Part shown: positions 10,701 through 20,144 of the stretch, in pieces | How the letters are laid out: every line of letters starts with the position of its first letter | Position numbering within the stretch: the first letter of the stretch is position 1 | NCBI GenBank assembly: GCA_905250885.1 | Contig: CAJNOQ010001864.1 | Coordinates: forward strand, 1-27,854 | Length of the DNA stretch: 27,854 nt | Origin: Didymodactylos carnosus | Lineage: Eukaryota > Rotifera > Eurotatoria > Philodinida > Philodinidae | Reading direction: 5' to 3' | The notes under the pieces: generated by a model | Database searches by the model: none | Seen by the model: only the letters and a program-made list of their open reading frames with translations | What the model was told of the DNA's origin: nothing | Position numbers and translations under genes: made by a program

Positions 10701-13700
10701 AATGATACACTATCGTTGTCAACTAATTTTCCTTTACTGCTCTTTACAGAACAATTGTTAGAACGCTCATTACAGACAATGGCACAAGCGAGAGCGAGTC
10801 TAGTTAAATTTGATGGATCAGCTATGTATGATCGAAACTGGCAACCAAAATCAAATGATGAAGAATCAGACTCATTAGGTGAAACGAGATTTTTTGCTAC
10901 ACAACCATTTCAATATGAAAAAGGTGTTAGTAGTAAACCAATTGGAAATTTAATCAAAGATTTGGATGCTGAATTATTATTTATTTATTGTCGTGTTATC
11001 TCTTTGCTTGAACAATTACCAGAAGCACGTACGTTTATATTTCTCTTTTTAAAAACTGGTATGATATCTAACTCTCACTTTTCAGGAATGATTAAGAAAG
11101 GTCCAATTGATCAATATTTGAATGAAGCAAAAGGTAATTCGCATAAAAAAGCGCTGATATGTGCGGCATACGCATCAACAAGACGAGATGAAAAAATGGC
11201 AGCTGATTATATGCAGGTAAAAAAAATGAAATCGTATACTAGCTAATAATGTATTCGTTGTTTTTTATTCTTTCTAGAGAGCTTATAAATATTTAACGAC
11301 AGCTGAAGAAGAAGATCGTTTGTATTTTTGGCATTTACTCAATAATCCGTCACTATTGAAAAATCAAAATGAAATAACTACAACTACGATACCACGTCCA
11401 CATATTATCGCCCGTGCTCCTGAATTTGTATTTATACTTGCACCAGATTTTGAAGAATTAGACACAAAAGTAAATTAACATGTTAAAAACGTTTAAATTT
11501 AAAGTTAATTATTGACTAATATTATTAGGTTGGTTCATATCGCATATTTTGTCGAGCGGTAGATCGTCCAAATGCTAAAGCGCGAATGGCTGATACATAT
11601 TATCCAGGTACAGGGCAACAAGTGAGTATTCAGTTTTCTTTTTGACAAGAACTAAAACGTGTGATTAAGTCGTTAATCTGATAATATTTAGTCATTTTTT
11701 TTTGTCTTCTGTCTTTCCATTACCGCGAAACGACAAATCGAATATTTATTGATTTTTTCCAACCTTTGAATGCATTTCCAATTTTGTGCCTAAGTTAGAA
11801 TCATGGTATAGAGTTCAGAAAATCAATTTGGATGTAAATGTGCTTGAAATAGTCTTTGTACATGTTTAAAATTATTAAATGCGTTAAATGACTTAAAATT
11901 CTTAATTAGCATCAATTCAACACAGTAACACAATCTGGCAAGTTTACATGGGTTATCTAATCATAAATAAACTATTAGGGTTTTCTAATTTTTCTATAAT
12001 TCTTAATAAAAACGGGCCGGTATTATGCTTACTATATGATATCTACTCTTCTGTATGTAACATCGATGGATTTCATCTGATTTTTATCGGTATATTATTG
12101 CCTGACGTATCAGCATATTAGTCGGATAAATTTGATATGATTTAACTTATGAATCTGATTTTTCCTAGATCCAAAAAGTCGATTTTGGGCACATTTGAGA
12201 AACTAGTGTTTTCTACATATCAATAATTTTATTTTAAAAACAAGATTTTTCTACAGATGACGTAAATTCCTAGTGAAAATTTTTTAACCAAGATCTTGAA
12301 TTCTTGATTTGGGGAATAGAAATTTCAAGATCTTGAAATTGGTACCATAACTTTTCATGGTGGCGTAATTAGAAACCTGTGAATGCCTATTGAACTCCTC
12401 TACAAGGGCGCTTTCGCGCCAGGAAACTGATCATTATTTGTATCTATATGTGTGTGTGTGTATGTGGTGATGGTACTGCCTGATCACTAACGATATTTTC
12501 ATACGGATGTGGTATTTATTTTTCCTCTGAATTCTCCACCCAATGAACACCCAAATCGAGAAAAAAATTTTCATTAACTTATTAAACCAACGTCTCGTGT
12601 TTAAAGTACAAGTCATGTATTTCATATGCCATTTCGAGATTTCGCAGCTTTTGTCCAAATACCTAGATAATCCGAGGGTTCTCATATGCTCAAAAATTTT
12701 AAATTATTTTGACGCTGTTAGTCCCATTTCAGTTATACTGGGCTTTGTGGGTGCTTTGTGGGTTTAGTTATACTCGTTTACTACTTCTATGTCAGACTTT
12801 CATATAAATTTAAAGGATTTTATTTCTAGATTCCGTCAAGTTTTAAGAAACCAGTCAAAATCTCTGGTCTTAATCCTGATTTGAAATATGTATTTTCCAT
12901 TGGCATTTACGACGTGAATGGACAGTTAATTGGTGAAAGTGTCAGTGAATCGACTGAGCCAATATTAGCAGCTCATCCGACATCACTCTTGCTTATACGT
13001 TGCATACTATCACAAGTAATATAAGAGGTTTTTATCAGAGATATTCACAGTATCTAAGTTTAATAGTTTCATCGAACGAAATGTATGAATATGTTTCATA
13101 GGGCTCTTGCAAGGAAAAGAAATGTCTCAGGCAAAATTATAACACATGTTACATTCAGTTAATAAGCTCTTCTTCTTTGTATGTCCTGCAAATAAAAATA
13201 TCCACATTCTTTACTTTTTTTGTTCAGGTTTCATATCAAATTAAACAATATCCTGTAGCTAAAAAGGTGTTTCATTCATTATGGACCTATTTTGTTAAAA
13301 CACCACAAAAAATTGAAACAACCGTAAAAGAATTGGTTAAAGATTCACCATTAGTTTTATATGAGTAGGCATTTCTATGAACATAGGACAAGGACGTTTA
13401 ACAATAAAAATATTTTGCTTTTTTTTAGAGCGAGATATTCTCGTTTAACTGAAAGTTCAATATCACTGCTCCAAAAATTCATCAATTCAATATTTATTGA
13501 TTTGGAAATATTCATTAAAGAGAATCATTATTACTGTGATTTAATAACTCCAAATTCTAATTTACGTGTCCAACAGGTATTAAATAGACAAAATTTGATG
13601 TGAATGGATAGAAAAGAGTTCTAGTAGCAGCATAGAGGTTTAAAGTCAAAAACAAACTTTGTACAGTTTTAGAATAATGCAAAAACTATAAACTATTATT

Positions 13701-15945
13701 TTCAAAAAATTTTCACACATTACTGGCTTTATTTTTAGATTAATCGTATCCAAGCGTGTAGTAAAGCATTAACTGCCTTGGAAGTATCGTGTTGGTTGAA
13801 TGATTCAAGCTATGCTTTACAATCCATTATTTATGCCTACGGTTTATTGGCGCCATTATTATTCTTTAAAGTGACATATCCAGCTATTTATACGGTTTGC
13901 AATTGATTAAATTGAATCTTTTACGAGTTCTATCAATGATTAACTAATTTTATTGTAGATACTTGAAAAATGTTTATCAGCGCTAGATGAACTTCCTTCT
14001 TCAACATTTAAACAACGTACACGTAGTGTTCAAGAAAATATTCATCATATGATTGCGTGTATTGTTTATTACATGACCAAATATCTTCAACAAAATGATG
14101 AACACAAATTGGCGAATCTGATTAATTCAGTTGGAAAAAAATTTCTTACTGCGCCAACAACATCAACAACACAAACTAAGGAAACAATTACTGCAGGTAC
14201 CAAAAAAAATTCGAGATAATCAACTGTATGGAGCTGAAAAATTGTTACTTTAATATGAAAAAAATGTTCAGAATCATTTCCATGAAGATATTTCTACTGT
14301 TGGTTTCCTTTGTGGGCATAATTAACAATATGTTTCTTAAATTCTTTATTTTAATTCTATATGCTTTAGATGCTCCGGTTCTTCCTGAACATACATCCAG
14401 TGGTAGTTTAAGAACCGCTGATGCCTCTGTATTGCCAGAAGATGCCCTTGAACAATTGATGCCAAAAGCGTTGAGTAATCATTCAGCGATTCATAATGAA
14501 GAGTTAAAAGCATTAGAATTGTTTGTATCTAAAGATAAATCTCAACCGTATACAGTATTAGTTGGAAATGAAGATCATTCACTTGTTTATGCTTATGTTA
14601 CAACAGCACCAGTACGGCAGTCATACAAAGAAGGTAAAAAGCTAGACGTAATGTATTATTTAATGAGAAACAGCATACTTACGCATGCAAGGATTTGTTC
14701 CGCCATTGAATAGTACATTTATACACTTAAACTGGCGGAAAAAGTTTAACAACAAGATTATTTTTGTTCTTTCTCATGAACTCTAGTAGCTACAATAAAT
14801 CTGACGATAAATTCGTACAGCGCTGATTTCGATATGTGTGTGTATATGTATTATTCAAAAAATTTCAGCTTAACTCTGACTTCATAAATCCAGGGTCTCC
14901 AAAACCCCTAATTTTTTAAAATCCAATGCAAACATTTTTCCGTCATTTAGTAAGATCGAGCAAATACTACTCTTCAAAACGAGACCTACCACAGCTCTCC
15001 ATAACCTTTTTTCGTGGAGTTATGACTTATACACTACAAGCTTCAAAGCGATCATCAGCCTATAACAGCTTTTTTTTTTCTCACAATGTTGTGCTGAGAC
15101 TTCTGCTAGTGGGGCTTTTGGTGTAAAAGTCATAACTTAACGAAAAAAGGTTGTGGAGAGCTGTGGAAGGTCTCATTTTTAAGAGAAGTGTTTGCTCGAT
15201 CTTACTAAACGATGGAGAAAATGTTTACATTGGATTTTAAAAAACAGGGTTTTTCGATTTATGGAAAACTGTTTTTTTAAGAAGGTTACAGTTAAGTTGG
15301 AATTTTTTGAATAATATATATACACACACATATCGAAGTCAGCGCTGTACGAATCTATCCTCAGATTCATTGTAGCTACCAGAGTTCATGAGAAAGAACA
15401 AAAATAATCTCGCTGTTAAACTTTTTTCCGCCACTTTACAGACCGAAGATTTAATTTTGATACTGACTTCTTGAAAATCGTTTATTTTGTTTAATCTAAT
15501 TTTAGTTCAAAAATTTCGTAAACGAACATCATTCTTAGAATATATGGTTCATGTATTAACAAAATCCGTTCTTGAATCAAGTTCACAAAACGAAGATATT
15601 CTCGGCTGGTATGATGAAACACAAACATTTTTGTCGAAACGAAATGAGTTGATGTTGGGACCGTGGCGTATGATTATTAAAAAACAAGATGGTCTCGTTC
15701 AAATCCAAGGTAGTAATGAAAATAAGTATGCAGCAGCTATTACAGAATTTAGCCCGGAACGATTAAAAAAGAAAAAAATACAACAACAAATGAGTCTACC
15801 AGCAACAATCCCGGATAAAAAGCAAAAAACGAAACAAATGTTTACAAAAAAAATGCTACGCTCAAAACCAAGCAAATATCATTTTTTAATACCAACTGGT
15901 ACAACAGAGCAAAAACGAGTAGAGCTAGAACAAAAACAAAAACCG
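4741..15945 (+). CDS. CFAP54: CFAP54 exons 1-25 (residues 1-1576), ciliary central-apparatus protein
   Basis: Exons: 4741-4946, 5007-5112, 6761-6904, 6971-7201, 7261-7404, 7463-7480, 8151-8264, 8385-8688, 8750-8854, 8916-9028, 9105-9453, 9568-9641, 9775-9915, 9976-10117, 10477-11028, 11086-11216, 11278-11469, 11529-11621, 12830-13015, 13228-13364, 13429-13576, 13739-13894, 13959-14196, 14370-14633, 15506-15945. All junctions are GT-AG with agreeing phase. An in-frame TAA 15 nt before the ATG fixes the start. Family signatures are NPVLQSFEREIQDF, FNLWGSFQPR, YGVALFQCYQRYL, FARRALEQ and MIFKRMVYESRRKSKGILRPK. Further signatures are WPRTHTEKLLSEMFD and a fibronectin-III-like segment, GLNPDLKYVFSIGIYDVNG (near residue 1070), leading into VSYQIKQYPVAKKVF. 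CFAP54 is a scaffold of the C1d projection of the central pair, with CFAP46, CFAP74 and CFAP221. A Lys/Ser/Pro-rich insert sits at about 540-585. Confidence 0.95.
5113..6760 (+). other. CFAP54 intron 2 (1,648 nt)
   Basis: The donor GTAAAG follows YLVLHE, and the acceptor ATATATTTAG precedes KYGVALFQCY, phase 0 on both sides. The intron contains the fold-back element at 5632-6237. A 160-codon plus-strand frame (6099-6581) overlaps the element's right arm and matches nothing I know. The remainder, including 5113-5631 and 6238-6760, shows no gene. Confidence 0.8.
5632..6237. repeat. Fold-back element A, about 245-nt arms
   Basis: The left arm (5632-5877) and right arm (5986-6237) are imperfect reverse complements around a loop of about 108 nt. 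The outer ends pair as TCAAATGAAA with TTTCATTTGA, and the inner ends as GAAATCCGATCAAAAT with ATTTTGATCGGATTTC. Between them, GTGGATCTCATGG-type and GGCCAGGTGATTTTCTTGTGG-type blocks also match. No transposase frame is present. This is best read as a decayed non-autonomous hairpin element. Clear target-site duplications were not found. Confidence 0.8.
7463..7480 (+). other. CFAP54: CFAP54 microexon 6, 18 nt
   Basis: Six codons (KAIAGE) lie between the acceptor TTTTTTTTAG and the donor GTAAGT, phase 0 on both sides. Joining it to exon 7 gives AGE-NFARRALEQF. This matches the vertebrate CFAP54 layout, where a short Gly/Glu stretch precedes FARRALA. Skipping it would keep the frame, so it may be optional. 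Confidence 0.8.
7508..8119. repeat. Fold-back element B with CCCTAGT ends, packed with AAGATCTT
   Basis: The element fills most of CFAP54 intron 6 (7481-8150). It starts CCCTAGTAAAAATCTTA and ends with the near reverse complement, finishing ACTAGGG. Both flanks are dense in AAGATCTT, GATCTTA and TAAGAT units. These can pair within and between arms, while the middle (about 7640-7930) is ordinary sequence. No coding frame for a transposase is present. AT lies next to both ends but is too short to prove a target duplication. A related fragment seems to occur at 12273-12345. Confidence 0.75.
10118..10476 (+). other. CFAP54 intron 14 (359 nt)
   Basis: The donor GTGAGT follows DSPLQ, and the acceptor TTAATATTTTAG precedes the next exon. 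Phase 1 gives a shared Ser codon (T|CT). About 60% of the intron is the fold-back element at 10203-10419. Without it, the intron would be about 140 nt. Confidence 0.85.
10203..10419. repeat. Fold-back element C flanked by CATAG
   Basis: The left end CATAAAAATCG pairs with the right end CGATTTTTATG. The arms continue through CTAACTTTTGCCGATTAATC, TTTCTGCTGGGTT and CATACCGACAAGCCAA with few mismatches. GCCGATTAATCGCGAT-like units recur several times, and the left arm holds about 24 nt absent from the right. CATAG occurs immediately before (10198-10202) and after (10420-10424), which fits a 5-bp target-site duplication. There is no coding capacity, so this is MITE-like. Confidence 0.85.
11622..12829 (+). 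other. CFAP54 intron 18 (1,208 nt)
   Basis: The donor GTGAGT follows YPGTGQQ, and the acceptor TTTATTTCTAG precedes IPSSFKKPVK, phase 0. Contents: an AAGATCTT-type fragment (12273-12345), a short GT-rich microsatellite near 12448-12462, and a repeated GCTTTGTGGGT near 12742-12763. Overlapping open frames at 12434-12767 have biased AT-rich composition and no recognisable product. I saw no gene. Confidence 0.75.
12273..12345. repeat. Partial relative of element B with a 20-nt perfect palindrome
   Basis: The segment begins CCTAGTGAAAATTTTT, like the terminus of the element at 7508-8119, and then carries AAGATCTTGAATTC. A perfect palindrome, AATTTCAAGATCTTGAAATT, follows at 12321-12340. The opposite terminus is not visible. 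It is probably a truncated or diverged member of the same family, based on a short terminal match and the shared AAGATCTT core. Confidence 0.5.
14634..15505 (+). other. CFAP54 intron 24 (872 nt)
   Basis: The donor GTAAAA follows PVRQSYKE, and the acceptor CTAATTTTAG precedes the next exon. Phase 1 gives a Val codon (G|TT). The 701-nt fold-back element occupies most of it. The remaining 170 nt or so would make a normal short intron. Confidence 0.8.
14733..15433. repeat. Fold-back element D, about 300-nt arms
   Basis: The ends are TGGCGGAAAAAGTTTAAC and its near reverse complement finishing TTCCGCCA. The arms (14733-15035 and 15120-15433) match over nearly their full length, including a TGTGTGTATAT stretch in the left arm and its counterpart in the right. 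An inner block GTTATGACTT pairs with AAGTCATAAC. The loop is about 84 nt. Small frames inside (14926-15126, and 15179-15370 on the minus strand) are arm shadows. There is no transposase and no certain target duplication. Confidence 0.85.
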
Positions 15946-18080
15946 GTATGTGTTGAATATATGAGATTTTATTTAAAATTTCCTTTGATTATATCACAGG
16001 CGCTTAAGTTGAAGTGGACCACACTTTGTATTTTAGTTATATCTTGATCCTGTTTTAATATTTAGACATACTATAAAAGTTTGTATAAAATAGCTATAAA
16101 ATAGATTCCATTCCATTTGGATTTAGTTACGGAGATCGAAATAAGTATCAAATTTTTACTCTGAACAATCTTCTGTTAGAATGCCGATTAAGAGCAATTC
16201 TACTTGAAAAAGAACAATTTACTATTTAGAGCCTGTTCAGTCCAGGTCGGATCTGCAGGAATCTGACCTATGACTGAGATCTAGTCAATTGAATCTTAGC
16301 CTAAAAAAATGAATTTGTCATATGTTGCATGAACGTGTATATATCACACCTGGATCTGGACCTAACTTAGAGGTTAGGTCCAGCAGACGGTGACTGGAGG
16401 TCCGAAGTAGCACCAAATGCAAAGAATTCTATTTGGCTAAAGCTGTTTAGTTCGCCATAGTGTACCTTGTCAGGTAAAATATACGAGGTCGTCAAAATAC
16501 GAAAAAAGAACGTGCTTTAAACTCTTGTGGATTGATTCGAATCATCCGATTCTTCTTTTCTTTTTCTGTCCTTTTCCCAATTACAATCCATATTTTGAAC
16601 AGTCTTTTTTCAAAATAATGATTAGCGTCAGACCAGATCGTTTTGAACTATTTGCATCAATTTTAGAAGTTCACTTCGTACCTCAGGTCTACGCAAAGTC
16701 CAAGTTACGAGCCAGACCAGGTTCAACCTCACTTCTAACTTGCTCGCCTTTCAGAGTTATAAAGAGCCTCTCTAAAATTAGTATCTCTGAGACCTTTTGA
16801 TACGTGATAGATCTGAACCAAATCTACCGTTTCTGATAGCAACGAATAGTTCTTAACAATGATAGTTTAAATATTTTTGCTTCGTCTCTTTATGATTTCT
16901 TTTGATCAAATGCTATTCCTCTGAGACTGATCTATGTTAGGTGGTAGTTCGCACATCTCTACCCACTTATTTCTTATGTATCATTTTACCTCGATCACCT
17001 ATGGGATATTTCCTAAAGATGTGTGATGTCTCATCCTGTATAAAGCTGATGATTTTGCATAAATAAACAGAGTGTGAAACGATCATTTTCTCATCTTATT
17101 ATCATCCATCCGACGATATAGAGTTAGTCACCTATTATTGGTGCATTCTGATCGACTAATTGTCAATCCAACAGGTGGCAATTTAATATTAGGCAGCGAA
17201 CATCTAACTATCTGTACTGTTTATCTGTTAGGTCAATTATTCCTATTCCAAAGAAAAACGATATTCCTAACAGAATCGTGTGGTTCTATTTTCAGCGGAA
17301 TGTAATATTTTCAATCTTTATCAAAATAGACAGAGGTCTTTAGTGCGTGAACATCACATTTTCTCTAATTTCACAATCTTTTTAGAAACAGACATTGTTA
17401 CGGGACTCAGCGTGTTCGACTATGTATGCTCCATTCGTTCATAAATATGTTGTTGTAAATGTAAATATTTAAGAGATGCTCCCTGAGAAAACAGACCTTT
17501 CTGGGGTATCACAGCATCTGGCCCATCTCAGGTTTTTTTCCTTGTATGCTAGAACGAAAGAGCATCTCAAAAAACTAAGAAATTCATACATCACTAGATA
17601 GAGTAGATAACAGGCTGCAAATGCTGTTGTTGTGAGGTTATTCAGAGCTATACTCGGATCGCTAGGCCTGGAATACTTGAAAAATGACATATCATCAAAG
17701 CGTTACCGTTTAAAGTATTTTGAACCTTTTGACATGCTGGTTACGAAACCCCACGGATATTTTTAATTTTATATGTATATTGATTGATTCTGCATCGAAT
17801 GGTACATATGACATTTAATAAAAAGATGAGAACAAGCCGAAAATATTGTCTCAATGTAGTGCAGTTAAGGGCATTTTTGGTAACTTTTTGTTTCGATGTA
17901 GACTCTTTATTTTGATTCGATCTATTGCCAAATTAAACTATCTTTTCGATGAGAATGAACAAAGCGCAGTGTGTTTATGTGTAATAAGAGTAATCTCCAT
18001 CAAAACTCTGGACTCTAGAGGTCATATAAGAATCGGGGTGGTCTTGGACAGTGACTTCAGAGCCCTACAGGCTATTCAGC
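15946..18080. other. First part of CFAP54 intron 25, no gene seen
   Basis: The region is long and non-coding for the host, after donor GTATGT. A small perfect hairpin, GGACCTAAC-TTAGAG-GTTAGGTCC, lies at 16358-16381 inside a patch of repeated TCCAGGTC/GGATCTG words (16230-16410). An AGAGATGCT/AGCATCTC pair lies near 17472-17567. Frames at 16525-16800, 17469-17690 (minus) and 17846-18094 show no recognisable domain and are probably chance. The patchy higher G+C suggests old, unidentifiable repeats. Confidence 0.55.
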
Positions 18081-18783
18081 CATGTGGCGGCTAATTTTGT
18101 AGAGAATTGGATTTGAATAAAATGCACAATTTCGATTTCTTTTTTTATATCACAAACAATTTTTTTTAGCATCATTATGTTTTTCTGTGCATGAGCTGTG
18201 ATATAACTTTCAAGTCGGACAGTGATATGGAAAGATTATACGAATCTGAAACTTTGAAAATCAATATAATCCGATATGCAGAAGAAGCTCCTGGAGTCAG
18301 AATTTTAAAAGACTTGTTGAGTTTTGAGAGGATTTTCTAGAGACCACTTATAAACCCCATTTATTTCAAAAATGATTTTTCGAGGACATCTGAATGTTGT
18401 CAATCGAGCACAGCTGCATCTTTTCTCAACTTTTCACATCATTACAAAGGGAGCTGGAAGAGATGGTAATTAAACTTTCGCCGCTCACTTTATGATTATT
18501 GCCTTACTCCTTGATCTGAATAATTACGTTATACCTTTTCAATCTAAGCACATGCCAACCTGAAAATTATTGCATGAACAAAGTTTAGTGTGGTGAATCC
18601 TTATCATATCCAAATTTTACAATAATAATAACATCCATTTTTGAAATAAATAGGATTTTCTAAGCGTCTCTAGAAAATCCTTTCATAACTCTACAAGTCT
18701 TATAAGGTTCTGACTCCAAGCGCTTCTTCGAAATTGTACATTTTGTTCAAATCCAATTCTCTACGAGATTAGCCGTCACACGG
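18081..18783. repeat. Fold-back element E with one arm interrupted
   Basis: The left end CATGTGGCGGCTAA pairs with the right end TTAGCCGTCACACG. Matching continues through AGAGAATTGGATTTGAA and, further in, GGAGTCAGAA, AGACTTGT, GGATTTTCTAGAGAC and TTATTTCAAAAATG. The right arm (18635-18783) is about 149 nt. The left arm (18081-18376) is about 296 nt because roughly 145 nt (about 18137-18281) interrupts it. That insert has its own small inverted pair, TATATCACA and TGTGATATA. The element lies in CFAP54 intron 25. Confidence 0.8.
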
Positions 18784-19406
18784 TTCAGACCGGAAGTGAT
18801 CGGTTTTTTGACGAAGCCTCTCTTAAACTATTGAAAACTCAGTCTGGTTTTTTGAAGAAATCGATTCAAATCCTTGTCTTTTGAAAAGATGGTGTATCTT
18901 TCAATTTTGTTCTATAAAATGATATCTTCTGGTCTCGTCTATTGATTTCTATCTTTTTTTCTGTTATTAATATTATTCAAAAAATATTCGCGAGCACTTA
19001 ACTTTGAAAAAAAAGCAAGGTCTTTTTTTGCACTCTTTTTCTAAATAAAAAGAAAATTTACAAAAAAATAACAACCTTATTGCTACTTTTATTTTTTATC
19101 AAATCTATGAACTATCGTATTATATTTACACCGCTAGATTAATTTTAACCTTTTACTCACAGTATCAAATGTAATACACCTTTTTTTTTTCATAAAATGT
19201 AATAATAAGAATCCAAATTATTTTTGAGATTATTTACCTAACTTGATTGATCTGTTTCAATACAAACTAAAAGGCAGAAGGAAGCAAATGTTCTATGAGT
19301 GCCCTGTTTTCATGTGTAGTAATAAATCCAATTTTGGAAAGAAAAAACAAATGGAATTGATATTTTCAAACCTATAAAACTGTATGAGTAGTGTTATATA
19401 ATTTCA
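18784..19406. other. Intron 25 segment, no gene seen
   Basis: This AT-rich DNA with long T and A runs lies between fold-back element E and the 3' end of the first nested minus-strand gene. It should contain that gene's 3' UTR. The nearest AATAAA on the minus strand is near 19086-19095, about 310 nt past the stop. No coding frame is convincing. Confidence 0.5.
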
Positions 19407-20144
19407 TTAGACACCCCTGTTACTTGGTATTTTCTTAACTCCATCGTATAGACAAGATAAAATTTCATCGTAAACGCTCAAAATTTTCTTTGTATTATTA
19501 TGTTTTATAGTCAATAGTGAATAATTTATTTGTGATGATGTTAATAAATTATTCAACATTATTCCTTTTAGGAATTTTCTAAAGTAAAGTTTTACTTTAA
19601 ATGTTGAAAATAATATCGATGCATTGTTATAATTTTTAGAGAATATTAGACGTTCAGATACATCGTTATATTTCGGTGGTTTGTTTCTAGCGTATGGTCG
19701 AAAGTTTTTGTACACTTGTGAGCTATATTGACATGAGAGAGAATAGTAAAGTAAATCATTGATGGATTCCCATGGACGAGGTTGAATATCGAATTGTGTC
19801 AAGTCTAAAACAAGAAAATTAAAAATTAAAAATATATTTGAGAAAAAATTACAGAGAAATAGACACATACCTAGATGAGAATATATCTTTTTTGTTGTTT
19901 TATGGTATTTGAATAAATTTTGTAAATTTTTTCTTGTAATTAATTCACTTTCATTTGGATCTTTATATTGTGGAATATCATAGTCGACATCATATTTAAT
20001 AGTAAAAACTATAAATCCTTCGTTGACATATATTATTGATGATAGAGGACGATCTGATCGTTCGGTTTTGAAATATTTATGAGCGACTTTGACAAATGAT
20101 ATTAGCATTAGTATCATAGCCACGAAACGTATAGTTTTATACAT
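19407..20144 (-). CDS. Nested gene 1: unrecognised protein, one intron, 223 residues
   Basis: Exon 1 is 20144-19871 and exon 2 is 19804-19407. The 66-nt intron (19870-19805) has donor GTATGTGT and acceptor CTTGTTTTAG. It has no in-frame stop, so the unspliced reading is also open at 245 codons. After splicing, ...IYSHL joins DLTQFDIQPRPW. The N-terminus, MYKTIRFVAMILMLISFVKVAHKYF, is one basic-flanked hydrophobic segment, either a signal peptide or a type II anchor. The rest is rich in Tyr, Asn, Lys and Leu (for example LLYYSLSCQYSSQVYKNFRPY), with no domain I recognise. It is antisense within CFAP54 intron 25. The splice signals and length favour a real, probably lineage-specific gene, but a decayed one cannot be excluded. 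Confidence 0.6.
   Translation of the reverse strand: MYKTIRFVAMILMLISFVKVAHKYFKTERSDRPLSSIIYVNEGFIVFTIKYDVDYDIPQYKDPNESELITRKNLQNLFKYHKTTKKIYSHLGMCLFLCNFFSNIFLIFNFLVLDLTQFDIQPRPWESINDLLYYSLSCQYSSQVYKNFRPYARNKPPKYNDVSERLIFSKNYNNASILFSTFKVKLYFRKFLKGIMLNNLLTSSQINYSLLTIKHNNTKKILSVYDEILSCLYDGVKKIPSNRGV

Noticed and set aside
12434-12767. Overlapping open frames on both strands in CFAP54 intron 18
   Set aside because: They overlap a GT-rich microsatellite and AT-rich sequence, with no domain. The flanking CFAP54 exons are joined in phase without them.
17469-17690. 73-codon minus-strand frame in CFAP54 intron 25
   Set aside because: No homology recognised, and no neighbouring exon with matching splice sites. 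Local short repeats (AGAGATGCT/AGCATCTC) suggest repeat-derived DNA.
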